A DNA stretch of 64,000 bases from Manis javanica. Taxonomy: Eukaryota; Chordata; Mammalia; Pholidota; Manidae. The position numbers and the translations under genes are program-made. The stretch spans positions 90,884,302-90,948,301 of the forward strand of contig NC_133164.1 of the NCBI RefSeq assembly GCF_040802235.1, given 5' to 3'. Within the stretch, counting starts at the first letter, position 1. Every line of letters begins with the position of its first letter. Below are positions 23,591 through 37,030 of this stretch, one piece after another. Under the pieces are notes generated by a model that was not told the DNA's origin, did no database searches, and saw nothing but the letters and a program-made list of their open reading frames with translations.

Positions 23591-25850
23591 CATGTTCAAT
23601 TCAAGGCAGTGTGGTGTTCTAACAAATGAGACTTAGTTTGGTGACTGCTTTCTTGAGGTGGCATGTAGGTACTGAAGGTTAAGGGAAGTCTAATCAAGGA
23701 ATTCACCTCACAAAATGCAAAAAATCTGGATGGTTCAATTTCCAAATTATGTATAAGGAGTCCTGCCAGTCTCAGTTGGATCTTCCTGTCATGGCTCAAT
23801 CAATAGTTGTAAGTACACATTTTATATGCACAAGTTTCTCTGGAGTAATTCCTAATCATCTTTTACTTTTCTCAAGGAACATAAATTGTAGTAACACTTT
23901 TGGACCGAATATATTCTTTTATTAATTGGGCATCCCAAATGTTGGTTATAAATCTTGGGTACAATTATCAATTGTCATTAAAGTTAACAGACAAAAGAGG
24001 ATGCAATGGTACAGGTGTTCATAGTTTTTGATAGATTCAATTCAACCTTATTACATTTTTATCCTTGTCTTAATAACTTCCTTTTCAGACCTATCAGCTT
24101 TTTAGAAAATGTTTTCTTACTAACATGCAATTAAACACACATATACACATCAACAATACATATAATTTACAGTATTTAATGAATTTGAATCCTTAACTTT
24201 CAAAAATATAAAATCTCCAGATGTATCATTAAATCATATTCATTTCAGATTATTTTATCATTTCATTATGAATTAAAGATCACACAAAGCTTGTGTAAAG
24301 ATTGGGTACTAAAGATTGGTGTTACATTTTCATGTTTTTATTTTTTATGTCAGTATCTTGGAATTACATTTTCAGTACACAGATCTAAATCATTCTCCCT
24401 ATTAGTATTAGCTAACTATAGTACCAGCTACTTTTTTTTCATATACCCTCAGGAAAGCACCAAGCAAGGTAAGTGATATTTGAATATAATTGCATATGAT
24501 TAATAAAAAAAGGGAGAAGTATTTTTTTTTAGCTAGGTCTAAAATTTGAACTTTTTAATTTTGTGGCTAAAAGCAGACCTATTTTATCTATTTACTACCG
24601 AGGTTTTATCTTTTTTTTAAAGCAGTTTTGTTGTACTCCCAAGGCAATATGAGCGATGCTACTGAATTTTACATATCTACTCAAGCTTCTGCTGTCTTGA
24701 CTTTTTGACAGTGGAAATATAAAGGAACACTTGAGCAGCAGTACAGCTGAATTCAACTTCTATTTAAAAACCTAATTTGGACTTGAATTTTGGGGAGAAC
24801 ACACCCCCTCTGCTAAGATTCCAATGAGTGTTGTGCTGTTTCTTCACAGCAATTCAGTAAGAATTTCACTACTCCTCTGAGTTTAAGTATACTTGTCTAG
24901 GATAAAAATCCTCATTAGAAAGAATGGTTTACCTTAAATGTTGCTGGCATTCCAATACTATTCTAAAGAGCTTGGAAACTTTCTGACCATAGTCTTAATA
25001 TATATATATGCATCAAATATGCTAATATTCTCCCTAGGTACTTCCTTGAAAATTACAGTACCTAACTTCACATGAGAGAAAAACACTGGGATGAGTCAGC
25101 CTTACTTTTACCTGTGGGAACTTAATAACCTCAATTAATATGTGTGCCTTCAGGCTCACACAGGGGTTGGTTTTAACTTCACTAAAAGCAAGAAAATACA
25201 TTTCAACTAGTCAGTCAGTCATTAGGTTAAGTTGTGAAATGAACCCTCACTCAAGTCTTTTATCTTAAAGGTCCAGGTCTGAGAGACATAGCCAAAGCTG
25301 GGTGAGGGATGCTCTTCCAAAAATTCAACTATCTTGCTTCAGCTATACTTCATTCGACTGTTGCCTCAGATACTTTACACAGTCAGAAAAGACATCTTTC
25401 AAATATATGGTTAGACAAACTAGACGTTATGTTTACCCAAAAGTAAATCTAGTTTTAGCAGCTAGAACAAGTGGCATGGTCCTTGATCTACATGAAGATA
25501 GAAGGACAGTCTGTTCTACTCTCCCTGTGTCAAATACTGTCAATCCCAGTCATGGCAAAAATACAGTGAAAGGAATCAGACTGTGCGTGTTTCATTTTCA
25601 TCTGCCAGGGTCTTTATTTTCCCAGTCCATACTCTTCACAATTGTTGCAACTGATTTCAGATATGGAGCCTGGTTTTATGAAACTAAACATTATGTTCTA
25701 GCCCTCAAAGCATTTCTCACTATGTGAACAGAATAGGAAACTTTCACCTTTTTATAGAATAGGAAATATCACCTTTTTAGCCATAGAGAAGGAAAAATAA
25801 ATATATAGCTGTGGCTTGAGGTGGTATAAGGAAAAGGAAGATTGCTTAGG
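23591..25850. other. Intergenic, no gene seen
   Basis: AT-rich sequence without recognisable exon or RNA gene. It contains one open frame of 141 codons (25302-25727, +) that I do not recognise. It has no splice or family evidence and could be chance or decayed repeat. Confidence 0.45.
25302..25727 (+). other. Unrecognised 141-codon open frame, probably not a gene
   Basis: ATG to TGA, 141 codons, starting MRDALPKIQLSC and ending ALKAFLTM. I see no signal peptide, clear domain or repeat, and no promoter nearby. It lies just left of a likely solo LTR. In this AT-rich context such a length is uncommon but expected occasionally. Kept only as a candidate. Confidence 0.12.
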
Positions 25851-26340
25851 TCTGTGTCGAGGCGAGCCATGCCAATAAACAGACCTTGCACAGACTGTTA
25901 AGAGTTTGGCTCTTCACAATGTACTCAGATCCTGGCCAGTTCCAGGAACACTGGAACAGCCAATTATCTCACAAGGGCTCATGAAATCATAATAAATGAG
26001 GCTTATGTAACAATAGTTACAAAAGATGTTTGTACCAGAGTATAATGTGGGGATTCTGGGGCAACAGCCCAAAAAGCCTCACACGTGGAGTGGACATACT
26101 GCCCAGGATCAATGTCCCACCAAGGCTCCAGGGCGGCTGTTACCAGGGGCTTCCCAGTTGGTGCAACCTGGACACTGCCTACTCAGTTTGGTGAAGTTTT
26201 GATTCTTATTTTTATTCTCCATCTATCTGCTTATTTGCCTTAACCCTTTGTAATAAACATTTCCTCCTTTAATATATTATTGTATGCAGCCTCATTTATG
26301 CCTTATTGGAAGCTTCAAACCTTATCTTGAGTCAACAGGT
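25851..26340 (+). mobile_element. Candidate solo LTR
   Basis: About 490 bp starting near TGTGTCGAGGCGAGCC and ending near TTGAGTCAACA, so bounded by TG...CA. It has an internal GTAATAAACATTTCC poly(A) signal about 80 bp before the end and a moderately GC-rich U3-like part. No internal retroviral genes lie beside it. A matching target duplication was not clear (GGTC against GGTG). Confidence 0.5.
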
Positions 26341-26860
26341 GGGCAGGGAAAAATTTTAGACAGTTTGTATTATTTGGCCCAAGCAGCACATGCTTGAAAT
26401 CACGCAACTACAGTGTTCTTTAAAACCTCACCCTTCTATCCAACAGACCTACCCTAAACTTCACCATGTTATTCAACATGAAGATTTAATGCTTTGATTT
26501 CCACTGAGTAAAAAGTATGTTTATATATACTAACTCATTTCATTTAATTTTCATTATATTCCTAAGTGAGACACAGTAAATGACATTTAAAATTTTTCAT
26601 TATTTATTTAACCCATGGTCAGTTATCAACCTTTAGAGTAAATTCAAATATCATTCATCTTTTCTATAAAGCTCTATCCATCTATTCCCCCAGACATCAA
26701 CCATTCTTTCCTCAGTGTTCTAGTAACATTTTTTCATACCACTTGTATAGAAATTATGACATATAACATAGTATCTGCCACCCACATTACATTCTGAGTT
26801 TAGTAAGAAAGAGCAGAGCTGACATATCTTATTCATGTTTGAATTCTCTCAGCTTCTGGT
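26341..26860 (+). other. Intergenic with a decayed L2 3' fragment (26600-26790)
   Basis: From 26600, ATAAAGCTCTATCCATCTATTCCCCCAGACATC and TTCTAGTAACATTTTTTCATACCACTTGTATAGAAATTATG resemble the L2 region before its 3' end. The rest is AT-rich and unassigned. Confidence 0.4.
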
Positions 26861-27297
26861 ATAGCACTTGCCTGTAGCTGCAGCGGGGAAGGGTGTTCCT
26901 GGCCCTGGACAAGTCACCTATGAAACTGGTAAAAACAAAATAAGTCAAGGGGAAAGGTAGGTTGGGAGAAAGGCTTTTATTTCTTACAGTTGCTAGCCAG
27001 GCTTGGCACCCTCTGTCTCCTCCAGCACGGAATTTCACTCTGCAGCCATGGCTTGCCCTCTACTTCCTGCATGCACCTTCTGGGAGGAGCTCCATGGGCG
27101 GGTCCTTGGTGACTGTCAGACACTAAACCAATTATGTACCAGGAACAGAGGGGAGGAGAGAATGACCATTTTATCTCCACCCCTTGCCCCAGAGGCTGTG
27201 GGGGGCTCTGCAGTGAAAAACACCTATTGATATGTAAATAGCTAAGACCAGGAGGGAGATTCTGGAAATTCTGCCATTTACCCGACACTGCCGCATA
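26861..27297 (-). mobile_element. Candidate solo LTR, minus orientation
   Basis: Read on the minus strand it begins TGCGGCAGTGTCGGG, has a GC-rich middle, then AATAAAAGCCTTTCTCCC (signal at 26976-26981), and ends near the CAGCGGGGAAGG complement. Size and layout fit an ERV LTR. Family unknown; the ends are approximate. Confidence 0.5.
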
Positions 27298-29097
27298 TTA
27301 CAGCTCAACACATGCACTCAAAAACCTGGCAATATATTTGCTATATTAAATGGAAAAAATGGTATTCATTTAGATAACTATGCTTTTGTCTTAACTGGGC
27401 TTCTGACAACTTAGGTCCATAAAATCTTGAAAAGCTAAGAAAGAGTTCTGGACCTGGTGTTCTTGGGAAACTACGAACTCTGAGAACATATTTCTCTTAC
27501 TGGTCACTGCAGTTCAGTTGGCTCAATTTTTGAAATTGTGAAGAACTCATGAAACTTTTCACCTAGACAGATAACAAAGAAACGTATTTCAATTCCAATT
27601 CCAACTCTAGTCAAGTGGTGATGGCTGCGTGAAGCTCTGATACTTGAGGACACATTCAGGCCTCACAGAATAAGAGATACATGCTATAAGCAATAGACAA
27701 ACTTATGGGGAAAAGGATATGCACGGCATATAATTGCCATCCCTGCTCTAAAGGGAATGTGGCATGGATTCAGACAAAACGAGTACTTGTATTGTTCTTT
27801 GATAAACTATTTTTCCAGGCTCAGAAAAACTGAAGATGATAAAAATTTTGAGCTTATAACTTAATTTTGTTGGCTCTTGATTACTTTAGATGATATGTCT
27901 TTCTGGAGTTAACACTGCTTATTTCTTCAAATCTGAAGACCTCTGCAAACAATAACTGAAATCAGGTTTCAGTTTTAGCCTTTAGAAAATAGAACAGTGT
28001 GCAGAAGTATTCGTAGAGGACATAAAACACAAATGACAATGTCACTATGCTGAATACAGTGGAACAAGTCCATAAATCCTTAACAATGTATTTTAATAGG
28101 AAAATAAGTAAGATTCCTAGTACAGTACCAAAAAGTTATAAAGTACTTACAGAATGCTATCATACCCATGCAATGCACTGAATAATATAAAATGTATACA
28201 AAATCAAAGTTCAAAAATAAAATGAAAGAGAAATATTTTAACCAAATGATGCTTAATACTGGCTCTTTTAGATACATTTGAAATTTCTAAAATAACAACA
28301 TATAAGAAAGGAATCTCTTCATTGTATCTAATCTCACTGAAGTATTCAAAGATAATTACTAAGTTGCCAAAAATATGGCATCTGAAAATAAAACTGCATA
28401 CCAATTTCTGTGGGTGATTTGAATTAGTAAATAATTTCACTATGTAACTATAAGAATTTTTAAACTAATTCAAGTAACATAACTTTTAAAAAATTCACAC
28501 TGAGAACACTCTCTATATTTAAAAAATTGGGTTTTGTTTAAAAATTGTTTCTAAGTTATATTACATACAAAAGATACTAGCCTTTAAAAAAACTTTATGT
28601 GACATTGCAAAAACTGCTGGTTATGAAAAAATTACATTTTAATCAATCAGTAGCTTCTGGTGGGGAAAAATTACATCAAAATGTACAAAGAAAGAGCGCA
28701 AAGATAAAGAACTACAAATTAGAAAGTTTTTGTTCCTCATGCTAGCCAAGATTCAGAGAAGCTAGCAACACAAACAGGGAGAATGCTAAGCATTAACGAA
28801 CATTTGCCTCAAGCGAGGCTATCTAGAATGATCAGCTAGATAAAGGTACAAGGAACTGGACAGGAAGCTCACTTGAAGTCTTGCAGGGTTCAAACACCAG
28901 CTCAAAGAGAAGAATGAAAACAGTTCAATTCCCCTCAGTGAAGCACTCTCCAACTGTATACAGTCCAGCAGTTCAAATCACAAACTATAAGAAAGGTAGC
29001 TCTCCAACCTTATAGCAGCTATAATTACACAGATATCCTTAAGAATAAAATGGCATGGTGAGCACACTGCTGGTAACTTGATCTCATAAAAATACTT
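27298..29097. other. Intergenic, nothing recognised
   Basis: AT-rich sequence. I see no exon, RNA gene or nameable repeat before the L1-C target site at 29098. Confidence 0.45.
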
Positions 29098-29108
29098 CAA
29101 GATTTTAT
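29098..29108 (+). repeat. L1-C target-site duplication, left copy
   Basis: CAAGATTTTAT at 29098-29108 is repeated exactly at 35369-35379, directly bracketing L1-C. Confidence 0.85.
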
Positions 29109-30057
29109 GGATTAAAGATGGGAGCATGAGAGGTGAGACAGAAACCTCCTCCCCAAACACACAGAATATGAAAATATAAGAAGTACATCAAATCTTAAAA
29201 GAGCAACAGGGAAGAAGGCTGTAGCAGACTGCCTACACTTAGGGAAACCAGCAGACCTCAAGGAAAAGGGTAACCTATGAAAGCTGTGATCTGGAGTGAC
29301 CTAAGCCCTTCCCCCACCCCAGCTCACTGGAGGGAGGAAGAGAAATGGAGTGGGGAGGGAATGGAGGCCTAGTACTACTGAACACTCAGCCCTGCAGATC
29401 TGCTCTGGGAGCACAAACCTGCATTACATGGTGCTCTGGAAATTACTGGGATTGGAAAATTAAGACAGGCAGAATGCTTGGAGAGACTGAGATTCCAGCC
29501 GCTTGTCGAAAACAAGGATTCACATCCAGCTGCTCTTGGAAAACAGAAAGGTGGGCAGTCTGAGAGACTTCCTAACAGTGAGAGGGCTGCTAAAGGGGCA
29601 AGGATTGCACAAAGCATGCTGCTCAGGAGAAAGGACAGGTGGACAAAATTGTCCAGGGGAACTCTACCCAGCAGGCTGGGAACTTTTAGGAGCTTCAGGC
29701 ACTCTATCCCCCTGGCTGGCTATGCACTGCGGAGTCCCCCACAGTGGTGTGCAGCCTGCTGCTCCTCCCTCCTGGCTGGCACTGGCTTGCAAACCGGCTG
29801 CCCCTGCCTTTGTGCCAGGCCAGCCAGAGGGCAGCCCCGTGGTACAGCAGGTACAAGTGCGAAGCACTGAGGCTTTGCTGTGCATGCGCGAGCCACTGCT
29901 CCTTGCAGTGGAGACAGGCACGGCAGTGGAAAAGCAGGAAAGACACCTCTTATCCTGACAGGGACAAGCAACATTCCCATGCGATGCCTGCCATCGCTCT
30001 AGGGGTTGAGAGCTCCAGAGCAGATATTCTGGATACTAGAGGGTACCACCTACAAAT

Positions 30058-30965
30058 ATGAAACGTCAAAGGAACCTGATTCAAACCAAAATCCTACAAA
30101 CAACAGAAAGAGGACCAAGTAGAAATGAACTCATCAATCTTCTTAAAGAGATTTAAAAATAAAAATCATAAACATGCTCACAGAGTTACAGAAAATTATT
30201 CAAGAACCCAAGGAGGAACTCAGGAATGAGATACAAACATTCAAGAATACATATCTGAAATGAAACATACAATGGAGGGATTTAAAAGCAGATTAGACGA
30301 AGTAGAGTAGACAGTAAATGAAATGGAAATTAGAGAACAAGAATACAAAGAAGCTGAGGCACAGAGAGAAAAATGGATCTCTAGGAATGAAAGAATACTA
30401 AGAGAACTGTGTGCCCAATCCAAATGGAACACTATTCGCCTTAAAGGGGTACCAGAAGAGAGGGAAAAAGGGATAGAAAGTGTCTTTGAGGAGGTAATTG
30501 CTGAAAACTTTCCCAATCTGGAGAAGGAGATAAGTCTCTCAGGTCATGGAGGTGCACAGATCTCCCAACACAAGGGACCCAAGGAAGACAACACCAGGAC
30601 ATATAGTAATTAAAATGACAAAGATCAAGGCTAAGGACAGACTATTAAAAGCAGCCAGAGAGAGAAATAAGATCACATACAAAGGAAACCCCATCTAGCT
30701 ATCATCAGATTTCTCTACAGAAACCTTATAGGCCAGAAGGGAGTGGCATAATGTATTTAATGCAATGAAGCAGAAGGGTCTGGGACCAAGATTACTTTAT
30801 CTGGCAAGATTATCATTTAAATTTGAAGGAGAGATTAAACAATTTCCAGATAAGCAAAAGTTGAGACAATTTACCTCCCACAAACAATCTCTACTGTGTA
30901 ATTTACCGAGACTGTTACAGATGGAAGTGTTCATCAGGCTAAATAGCTATCACCAGAAGAAATAA
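30058..30965 (+). pseudogene. L1-C ORF1 remnant
   Basis: It starts with MKRQRNLIQTKIL at 30058. An open piece (30323-30613) holds the coiled-coil end and RNA-recognition-type segment with ISRNERILRELCAQSKWNT. The C-terminal domain follows with LPRLLYLARLSFKFEGEIKQ-type residues (near 30780-30850) and ends at the stop at 30963-30965. In-frame stops interrupt it near 30290 and 30610. Confidence 0.85.
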
Positions 30966-31221
30966 AACCATAGAAAAGGAAGTAGACCAATTAATTATTA
31001 AGCAGAAGCAAAATCAAATCAGCTACCTCCAAAGTCATTCAAGGAATAGACAAAGAGTACAGAATATGATATCTAATATATAAAGAATGGAAGAGGAAGA
31101 AAAGGAGGAAAAAAAAGAAACTTTAGATTGTGTTTGTAATAGCGTGCTAAGTGACTTAAATTGGACTATTAGTAAAGAAGCTACCCTTGAACCTTTGGTA
31201 ACCATGAATCTAAAGCCTGCA

Positions 31222-34200
31222 ATGGCAATAAGTACACAGCTACTGATAATCACGCTAAAGGTAAATGGTCTGAATGCACCAATCAACAGGCATAGAGTCA
31301 CTGAATGGATTAATAAAACAAGACCGTGTATATGCTGCCTACAAGAGACTCACTTTAAACACAAAGACAAACACAGACTAAAAGTGAGGGGAAGGAAAAA
31401 GGTATTTCATGAAAATAGGGAGAAAACAGCAGGAGAAGCAGTACATGTATCAGACAAAATAGACTTCAAAACAAAGAAATAATAAGATACAAGGAAGGAC
31501 ATTAGATAATGATAAAAGGGTCAGTTCAACAAGAGGTTAAAACCATTATAAATATCTATAGGCACCCAACATCGGAGCACCCAAATATGTGGAATGAATA
31601 CTAACAGAATTTAAGGGGGAAATAGAATGTAATGCATTCATTTTAGGAGACTTCAATACTCCACTCACCCTATAGGACAGATCAATGAGACAGAAAATAA
31701 GTAAGGAGACAGAGGCACTGAACAACACATTAGAACAGATGGACCTAACACACATCTATAGAACACTCCACTCAAAAGCAGCAGGATATACATTCTTAAG
31801 TGCCCATGGAACATTTTCAAGAATAGCCCATATACTAGGCCACAAGAAGAGCGTAAGTAAATTCAAAAAGATTGAAATTGTACCAACCAGCTTCTCAGAC
31901 CACAAAGGTATGAAACTAGAAATAAATTTTGCAAAGAAAATGAAAAAGCCCACAAACACATGGAGGCTTAACAGCATGCTCCTAAATAATCAATAGATCA
32001 ATGACCAAATAAAAAGAGATCAAACAATATATGGAGCAAATGACAGTAATTCAACACGGCAAAATCTGTGGGAATCAGCGAAGGCCATGAAAAGAGGGAA
32101 GTATATAGCAATAAAGGCTTACCTCAGGAAAGAATAACAATCCCAAATGAACAGTATAAACTCACAATTAACTAAACTAGAAAAAGAACAAATGAGGCCC
32201 AAAGTCAGTAGAAGGAGGGACATAATAAAGATTAGAGCATAAATAAATAAAATCAAGAAGAATAAAACAATAGAAAGAATCAATGAAAGCAAGAGCTGGT
32301 TCTTCGAGAAAATAAACACAACAGATAAACCCCTAGCGAGACATATCAATAAAAAAAGAAAGTCTACACACATAAACAGAATCAGAAATGAGAAAGGAAA
32401 ATCATGAGGGACACCACAGAAATACAAAGACTTATTTTAGAACACTATGAAAAAATGATATGCTAAAAACTAGATAACCTAGACGAAATGGACAACTTTC
32501 TACAAAAATACAACCTTCCAAGGTTGACCCAGGAAGAAACAGAAAATCTAAATAGACCAAATATCAGCAAGGAAATTGAATTGGTAATCATAAAACTACC
32601 CAAGAACAAAACCCCTAGACTATATGGTTTCACTGCTGAGTTTTATCAAACATTTAGTGAAGACCTAATACCCATTTTCCTTAAAGTTTTCCAAATTGTA
32701 GAAGAGGACAGAATGCTCCCAAATTCATTCTATGGGGCCAGCATCCCTCTAATATCAAAACCAGGCTAAGACACCACAAAAAAAGAAAACTACAGACAAA
32801 TATCCCCGATGAACACAGGGCAAAAATACTCAACAAAATATTAGCAAACCGAATTCAAAAATACATCAAAAAGATCATCCATCATGATCAAGTAGGATTC
32901 ATTCCAGGGACACAAGGATGGCACAACATTCAAAAATCTATCAACATCATAAACCACATCAACAAAAAGAAGGACAAAAACCACATGATCATCACCATAG
33001 ATGCTGAAAAAGCATTTGACAAAATTAAACATCCATTCATGATAAAAACTCTCAACAAAATGGGTATAGAGGGCAAGTACCTCAACATATTAAGGGCCAT
33101 GTATGACAAACCCACAGCCAACATCATACTTAACAGTGAGAAGCTTTTCCTTTAAGATCAGGAACAAGACAAGGATCCCCACGCTCCCTACTTTTATTCA
33201 ACATAGTTCTGGAGATCCTAGCCATGGCAATCAAACAATACAAAGAGATAAAAGGCATCCAGATTGGTAAAGAGGAAGTTAAACTGTCACTGTCCGCAGA
33301 ACACATGATATTGTACATAAAGAACCCTAAAAAATCCACTCCAAAATTACCAGAATTCAGCAAAGTTGCGGGATACAAAATTAATACACAGAAATTTGTT
33401 GCATTACTAACAATGAACTAGCAGAAAGAGAAATCAGGAAAACAATTCCATTCACAACTGCATCAAAAATAATAAAATACCTAGGTATAAACCTAACCAA
33501 GGAACTGAAAGACCTGTACCCTGAAAACTACAAGACACTCATGAAAGAAATTAAAGAAGACACCTATAAATGTAAACACATCCCATGTTTATGGATAGTA
33601 AGAATTAATATTGTCAAAATGGCCATCCTACCTAAAGCAATCTACAGATTCAATGCAATCCATATCAAAATACCAACAGCATTCTTGAATGAACTAGAAC
33701 AAATAGTTCTAAAATTCATATGGAACCACAGAAGACCCTGTATAGCCAAAGCAATCATGAGAAGTAAGAATAAAGCTGGGGGAATTACGCTCCCCAACTT
33801 CAAGCTCTACTACAAAGCCACAGTAATCAAGATAATTTGGTACTGGCAGAAGAACAGAACAATCGACCAATGGAACAGACTAGAGAGCCCAGATATAAAC
33901 CCAACCACATATGGTTGATTAATATACGATAAAGGAGCCATGGACATAAAATGGGGAAATGACAGCCTCTTCAACAACTGATGTTGGCAAAACTGGCCAG
34001 CTACATGCAAAAGAATGAAACTGGATTACCGTCTAACTCCATACATGAAAGTAAACTTGAAATGGATCAAAGACCTGAATGTAAGTCAAGGAAACCATAA
34101 AACTCTTGGAAGAAAACATAGGCAAAAATCTCTTGAATATAAACAATAGCAACTTTTTCCTTAATGCACCTCCTCTGGCAAGGGAAACAAAAGCAAAAAT

Positions 34201-35000
34201 GAACAAATGGGACTACATCAAGCCAAAAAGCTTCTGTACAGCAAAGGGCACCATCAGTAGAACAAAAAGGCATCCTACAGTATGGGAGAACATATTTGTA
34301 AATGACATATCCGGCAAGGGGTTAACATCCAAAATATGTGAAGAACTCAGATGCCTCAACACCCAAAAAGCAAATAACCCTGTTAAAAAGTACGCAGAGG
34401 GTATGAATAGACAATTCTCCAAAGAAGAAATTCAGATGGCCAACAGACACATGAAAAGATGCTCCACATCACTAATTATCAGGGAAATGCAAATTAAAAC
34501 CACAATGAGACATCACCTCACACCAGTTAGGATGGCCAACATCAAAAAGACTAGGAACAACAAATGCTGGTGAGGATTCAGAGAAAGGGGAGCCCTCCTA
34601 CTCTGTTGGTAGGAATATAAATATGTTCAACCATTGTGGAAAGCAATATAGAATTTCCTCAAAAAACTAAAAATAGAAATACTACTTGACTCAGAAAGTC
34701 CACTCTTAAGAATTTACCCAAAGAAAACAAGATCTGATTCAAAAAGACATATGCACACCTTTGTTTACTGAAGCACTATTTACAATAGCCAAGATATGGA
34801 AGTGACCTAAGTATCCTTGAGTAGATGAATATATAAAGAAGATGTGGTGCATGTACACAATGGAATATTATTCAGCCATAAGAAAACAAATCCTACCATT
34901 TGCAATAACGTGGAATGAGCTAGAGGGTATTTTGCTCAGTGAAATAAGTCAGGAGGGAAAACACAAGTATCAAACGATTTCCCTCATTTGCAGAGTGTAA
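31222..35000 (+). pseudogene. L1-C ORF2 remnant
   Basis: The start codon is at 31222 (MAISTQLLIITLKVNGLNAP) and the stop after the SLICRV-type end is at 34998-35000. Endonuclease, reverse-transcriptase and Cys-rich C-terminal segments are in order. The catalytic FADD is replaced by SAEH (near 33297). Many stops separate pieces of 65-155 residues. Confidence 0.9.
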
Positions 35001-35368
35001 GAACAAAGCAAACTGAAGGAATAAAACAGTAGCATACTCACAGACTCCAAGAAGGGACTAGTGGTTACCAAAGGGAAGGGGTGGGATAGGGAGTGTGGGG
35101 AGGGAGGGAGGGAGGGAGAAAGGGATTAAGGGGTATTATGATTAGTATGCATGGTGTAGGGGGGATCACGGGGAACACAGTGTAGCACATAGAAGACAAG
35201 TAGTGACTCTGTGGCACTTTACTACACTGATGGACAGTGAGTTCAGTGGGGTATGGGTGGGGACTGATAATATCGGTGAATGTAGTAACCACAGTGTTTT
35301 TCATGTAAAACCTTCTTAACAGTGTATATCAATGATGCCTTAATAAATTAAAAAGGGAAAAAATAGTG

Positions 35369-35379
35369 CAAGATTTTAT
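35369..35379 (+). repeat. L1-C target-site duplication, right copy
   Basis: CAAGATTTTAT, identical to 29098-29108 and placed directly after the A-rich tail of L1-C. Confidence 0.85.
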
Positions 35380-35952
35380 AACTTACATACTAAGAGCTGG
35401 AAAAAGGAGACAATATATACTAATATAAAACTGAGTAAGCCATGTATTAAGGTATGATTTGAACCTTTTAAAAATCTCAAAATCTCTCATTTAACTTGTA
35501 TTTCAGCCTAAACAAACAATATCAATAAAACTGATTTTTCTAGAAGTACCTGAATATGCTAATGGTTTTACATAACAATTTCACTTAATAGAAAATTTCA
35601 GTTTTATATTTTTTCCATGAAGCTTTAAATTCAAACATGAAATGTACAACTCTAAAATTAATTTCATATTCCACTTTAGTCAGTGATCCATTTATCAAAA
35701 AGATGCCAGATACAGTTGCCATTTTTGATGTCACCCAGCAAGTTGGAAATAAAATCACAGGGATTTCATCAATTAAAATGGCTAAACCTATGGTGGTGTA
35801 ATTCCATGAAGGGCTATGTTGCTCAGGAAAGAGGGGGTTCCTGGCCCCCAACACCTTCACTACGAATTCACCAAATAAAACCAACAGAAACCCTCTAAAG
35901 GTTTCCCACACATAGTAAGAAAACTCTGAGGTAAAGTGTCAGATGCCTAGAA
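35380..35952. other. Intergenic, nothing recognised
   Basis: AT-rich sequence. A 108-codon open frame on the minus strand (35585-35911) has no recognisable domain and no gene context. Confidence 0.35.
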
Positions 35953-36138
35953 CAGTGGTGCCTAAAACAAACCTGGAACATGAGTGTGAGCCACAATTAC
36001 CTAGAGGGCTTGTTAAAAAGGTATATTGCTGGTCCCAAACCTCAGAGTTTCTAATTCAGAAGGTTTGTATCCCCCAAGAACTTGCACTTCTAACAAGTTC
36101 CCAGTTGAGGCTAATATTGCTGGCCTATGAAACCACTT
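35953..36138 (+). mobile_element. MER5A (hAT-Charlie) non-autonomous DNA transposon
   Basis: The outer end is CAGTGGTGCCTAAAAC and the far end is AAACCACTT, matching MER5A terminal repeats. The inner part has TTACCTAGAGGGCTTGTTAAAA, CAGAGTTTCTAATTCAG and CTTCTAACAAGTTCCCAG. The flanking octamers GCCTAGAA and GGTTAGAA match at 6 of 8 bases, as expected of an aged 8-bp hAT duplication. Confidence 0.9.
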
Positions 36139-36207
36139 GGTTAGAAGAAATATGCTAGCTAAAAAATGAAAATAAGCTTTGGTCAATTCTAAAAATTGTC
36201 ACTGTAT

Positions 36208-36325
36208 TTCATTCCCACTAGACTGTAAACTTTGAGAGCAGGCATACAGTTGAATATTTCTGTATATCTCAAAAGATTTAACACCATGCCTTAAAAACAG
36301 TAGGTATTCATCAAATGTTACCTAG
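36208..36325 (+). mobile_element. L2 3' end fragment
   Basis: CCCACTAGACTGTAAACTTTGAGAGCAGGCATACAG, then CACCATGCCTTAAAAACAGTAGGTATTCATCAAATG, is the standard L2 3' end order. Confidence 0.7.
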
Positions 36326-36359
36326 AAGATCCCTATCAATAGTTGATTCCACTTTGTTG

Positions 36360-36865
36360 CTGTGAATATAAATGAACTGCTTTGAAAAGCAAATGGAAAC
36401 CAAAGCAGGGATAGATATTTGTATACGGATATTTGTACACCCATGTTCACAGTGTATTACAATAGCCAAAAAGTGGAAGCAATCCAAGTGTCCATAAACA
36501 AAGTGAAAATATTAATCTTAAAAAGAAAGTAAACTGACACATGCTACAACATAAATGAACCTACAGGACATTATATTAAGTGAAACAAGCCATTGAAAAG
36601 GAACAAATATTTTTATGATTACACTTCAAGAGTCACCTAGATAAGTCAGATTCGTAGAATGGTTATTATGAAGGGCTGGAGAAATAGGGAGTTGCTTAAT
36701 GGGTGGTGTTTCAACTGGGAAAGATGCAAATGTTCTAAAGACAGACAGTGGTGATGGTTGCACAATGTTAATTATCAATGGACTTAGTGCCAGAGTACAT
36801 TTAAAAATGGTAACTAATACTATGTTTCATGTTTTACCTCAATAAAAACAAGACAAAAAACAACT
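36360..36865 (+). mobile_element. L1M 3' fragment
   Basis: ACAATAGCCAAAAAGTGGAAGCAATCCAAGTGTCC and TTAAGTGAAACAAGCCATTG come from the end of an L1 ORF2. An L1M-type 3' UTR follows (ATTATGAAGGGCTGGAG, TTACCTCAATAAAAACAAG). Confidence 0.75.
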
Positions 36866-37030
36866 AGGTGTAACATCTTTTCACAAGCCCCCATCCTTCA
36901 GTCGTTTTTAACTAAGGTGTTGCTTTTTAACTTGAATACTTGCATCATGTTGTATTTTCACCAGAACTTGATATGTTATGCAAAATGTGGATTTGGTGAT
37001 GGTGGTACGGCTATACAACTTATCAATATA

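Larger units (their letters stand above)
29109..35368 (+). mobile_element. L1-C: full-length L1 with 11-bp target duplication
   Basis: Plus-strand L1 of 6260 bp. The 5' tip has AAAGATGGGAGCATGAGAGGTGAGACAG, the counterpart of the L1-D tip. The 5' UTR runs to 30057, ORF1 is 30058-30965, ORF2 is 31222-35000, and a 3' UTR with a (GGGA)n purine tract (35097-35116) ends in an A-rich tail. Stops and frameshifts are scattered through both frames, so it is long dead. Confidence 0.95.

Noticed and set aside
29478-29958. Overlapping open frames of 130 and 151 codons
   Set aside because: They lie in the L1-C 5' UTR, overlap each other in different frames, and have no counterpart frame kept open in L1-E.
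35097-35116. (GGGA)n tract as a separate microsatellite or regulatory G-quadruplex
   Set aside because: It is the normal purine-rich tract of an L1 3' UTR, in the right place in L1-C.
35585-35911. 108-codon minus-strand frame
   Set aside because: No recognised domain, no gene neighbours on that strand nearby, and an AT-rich intergenic setting.
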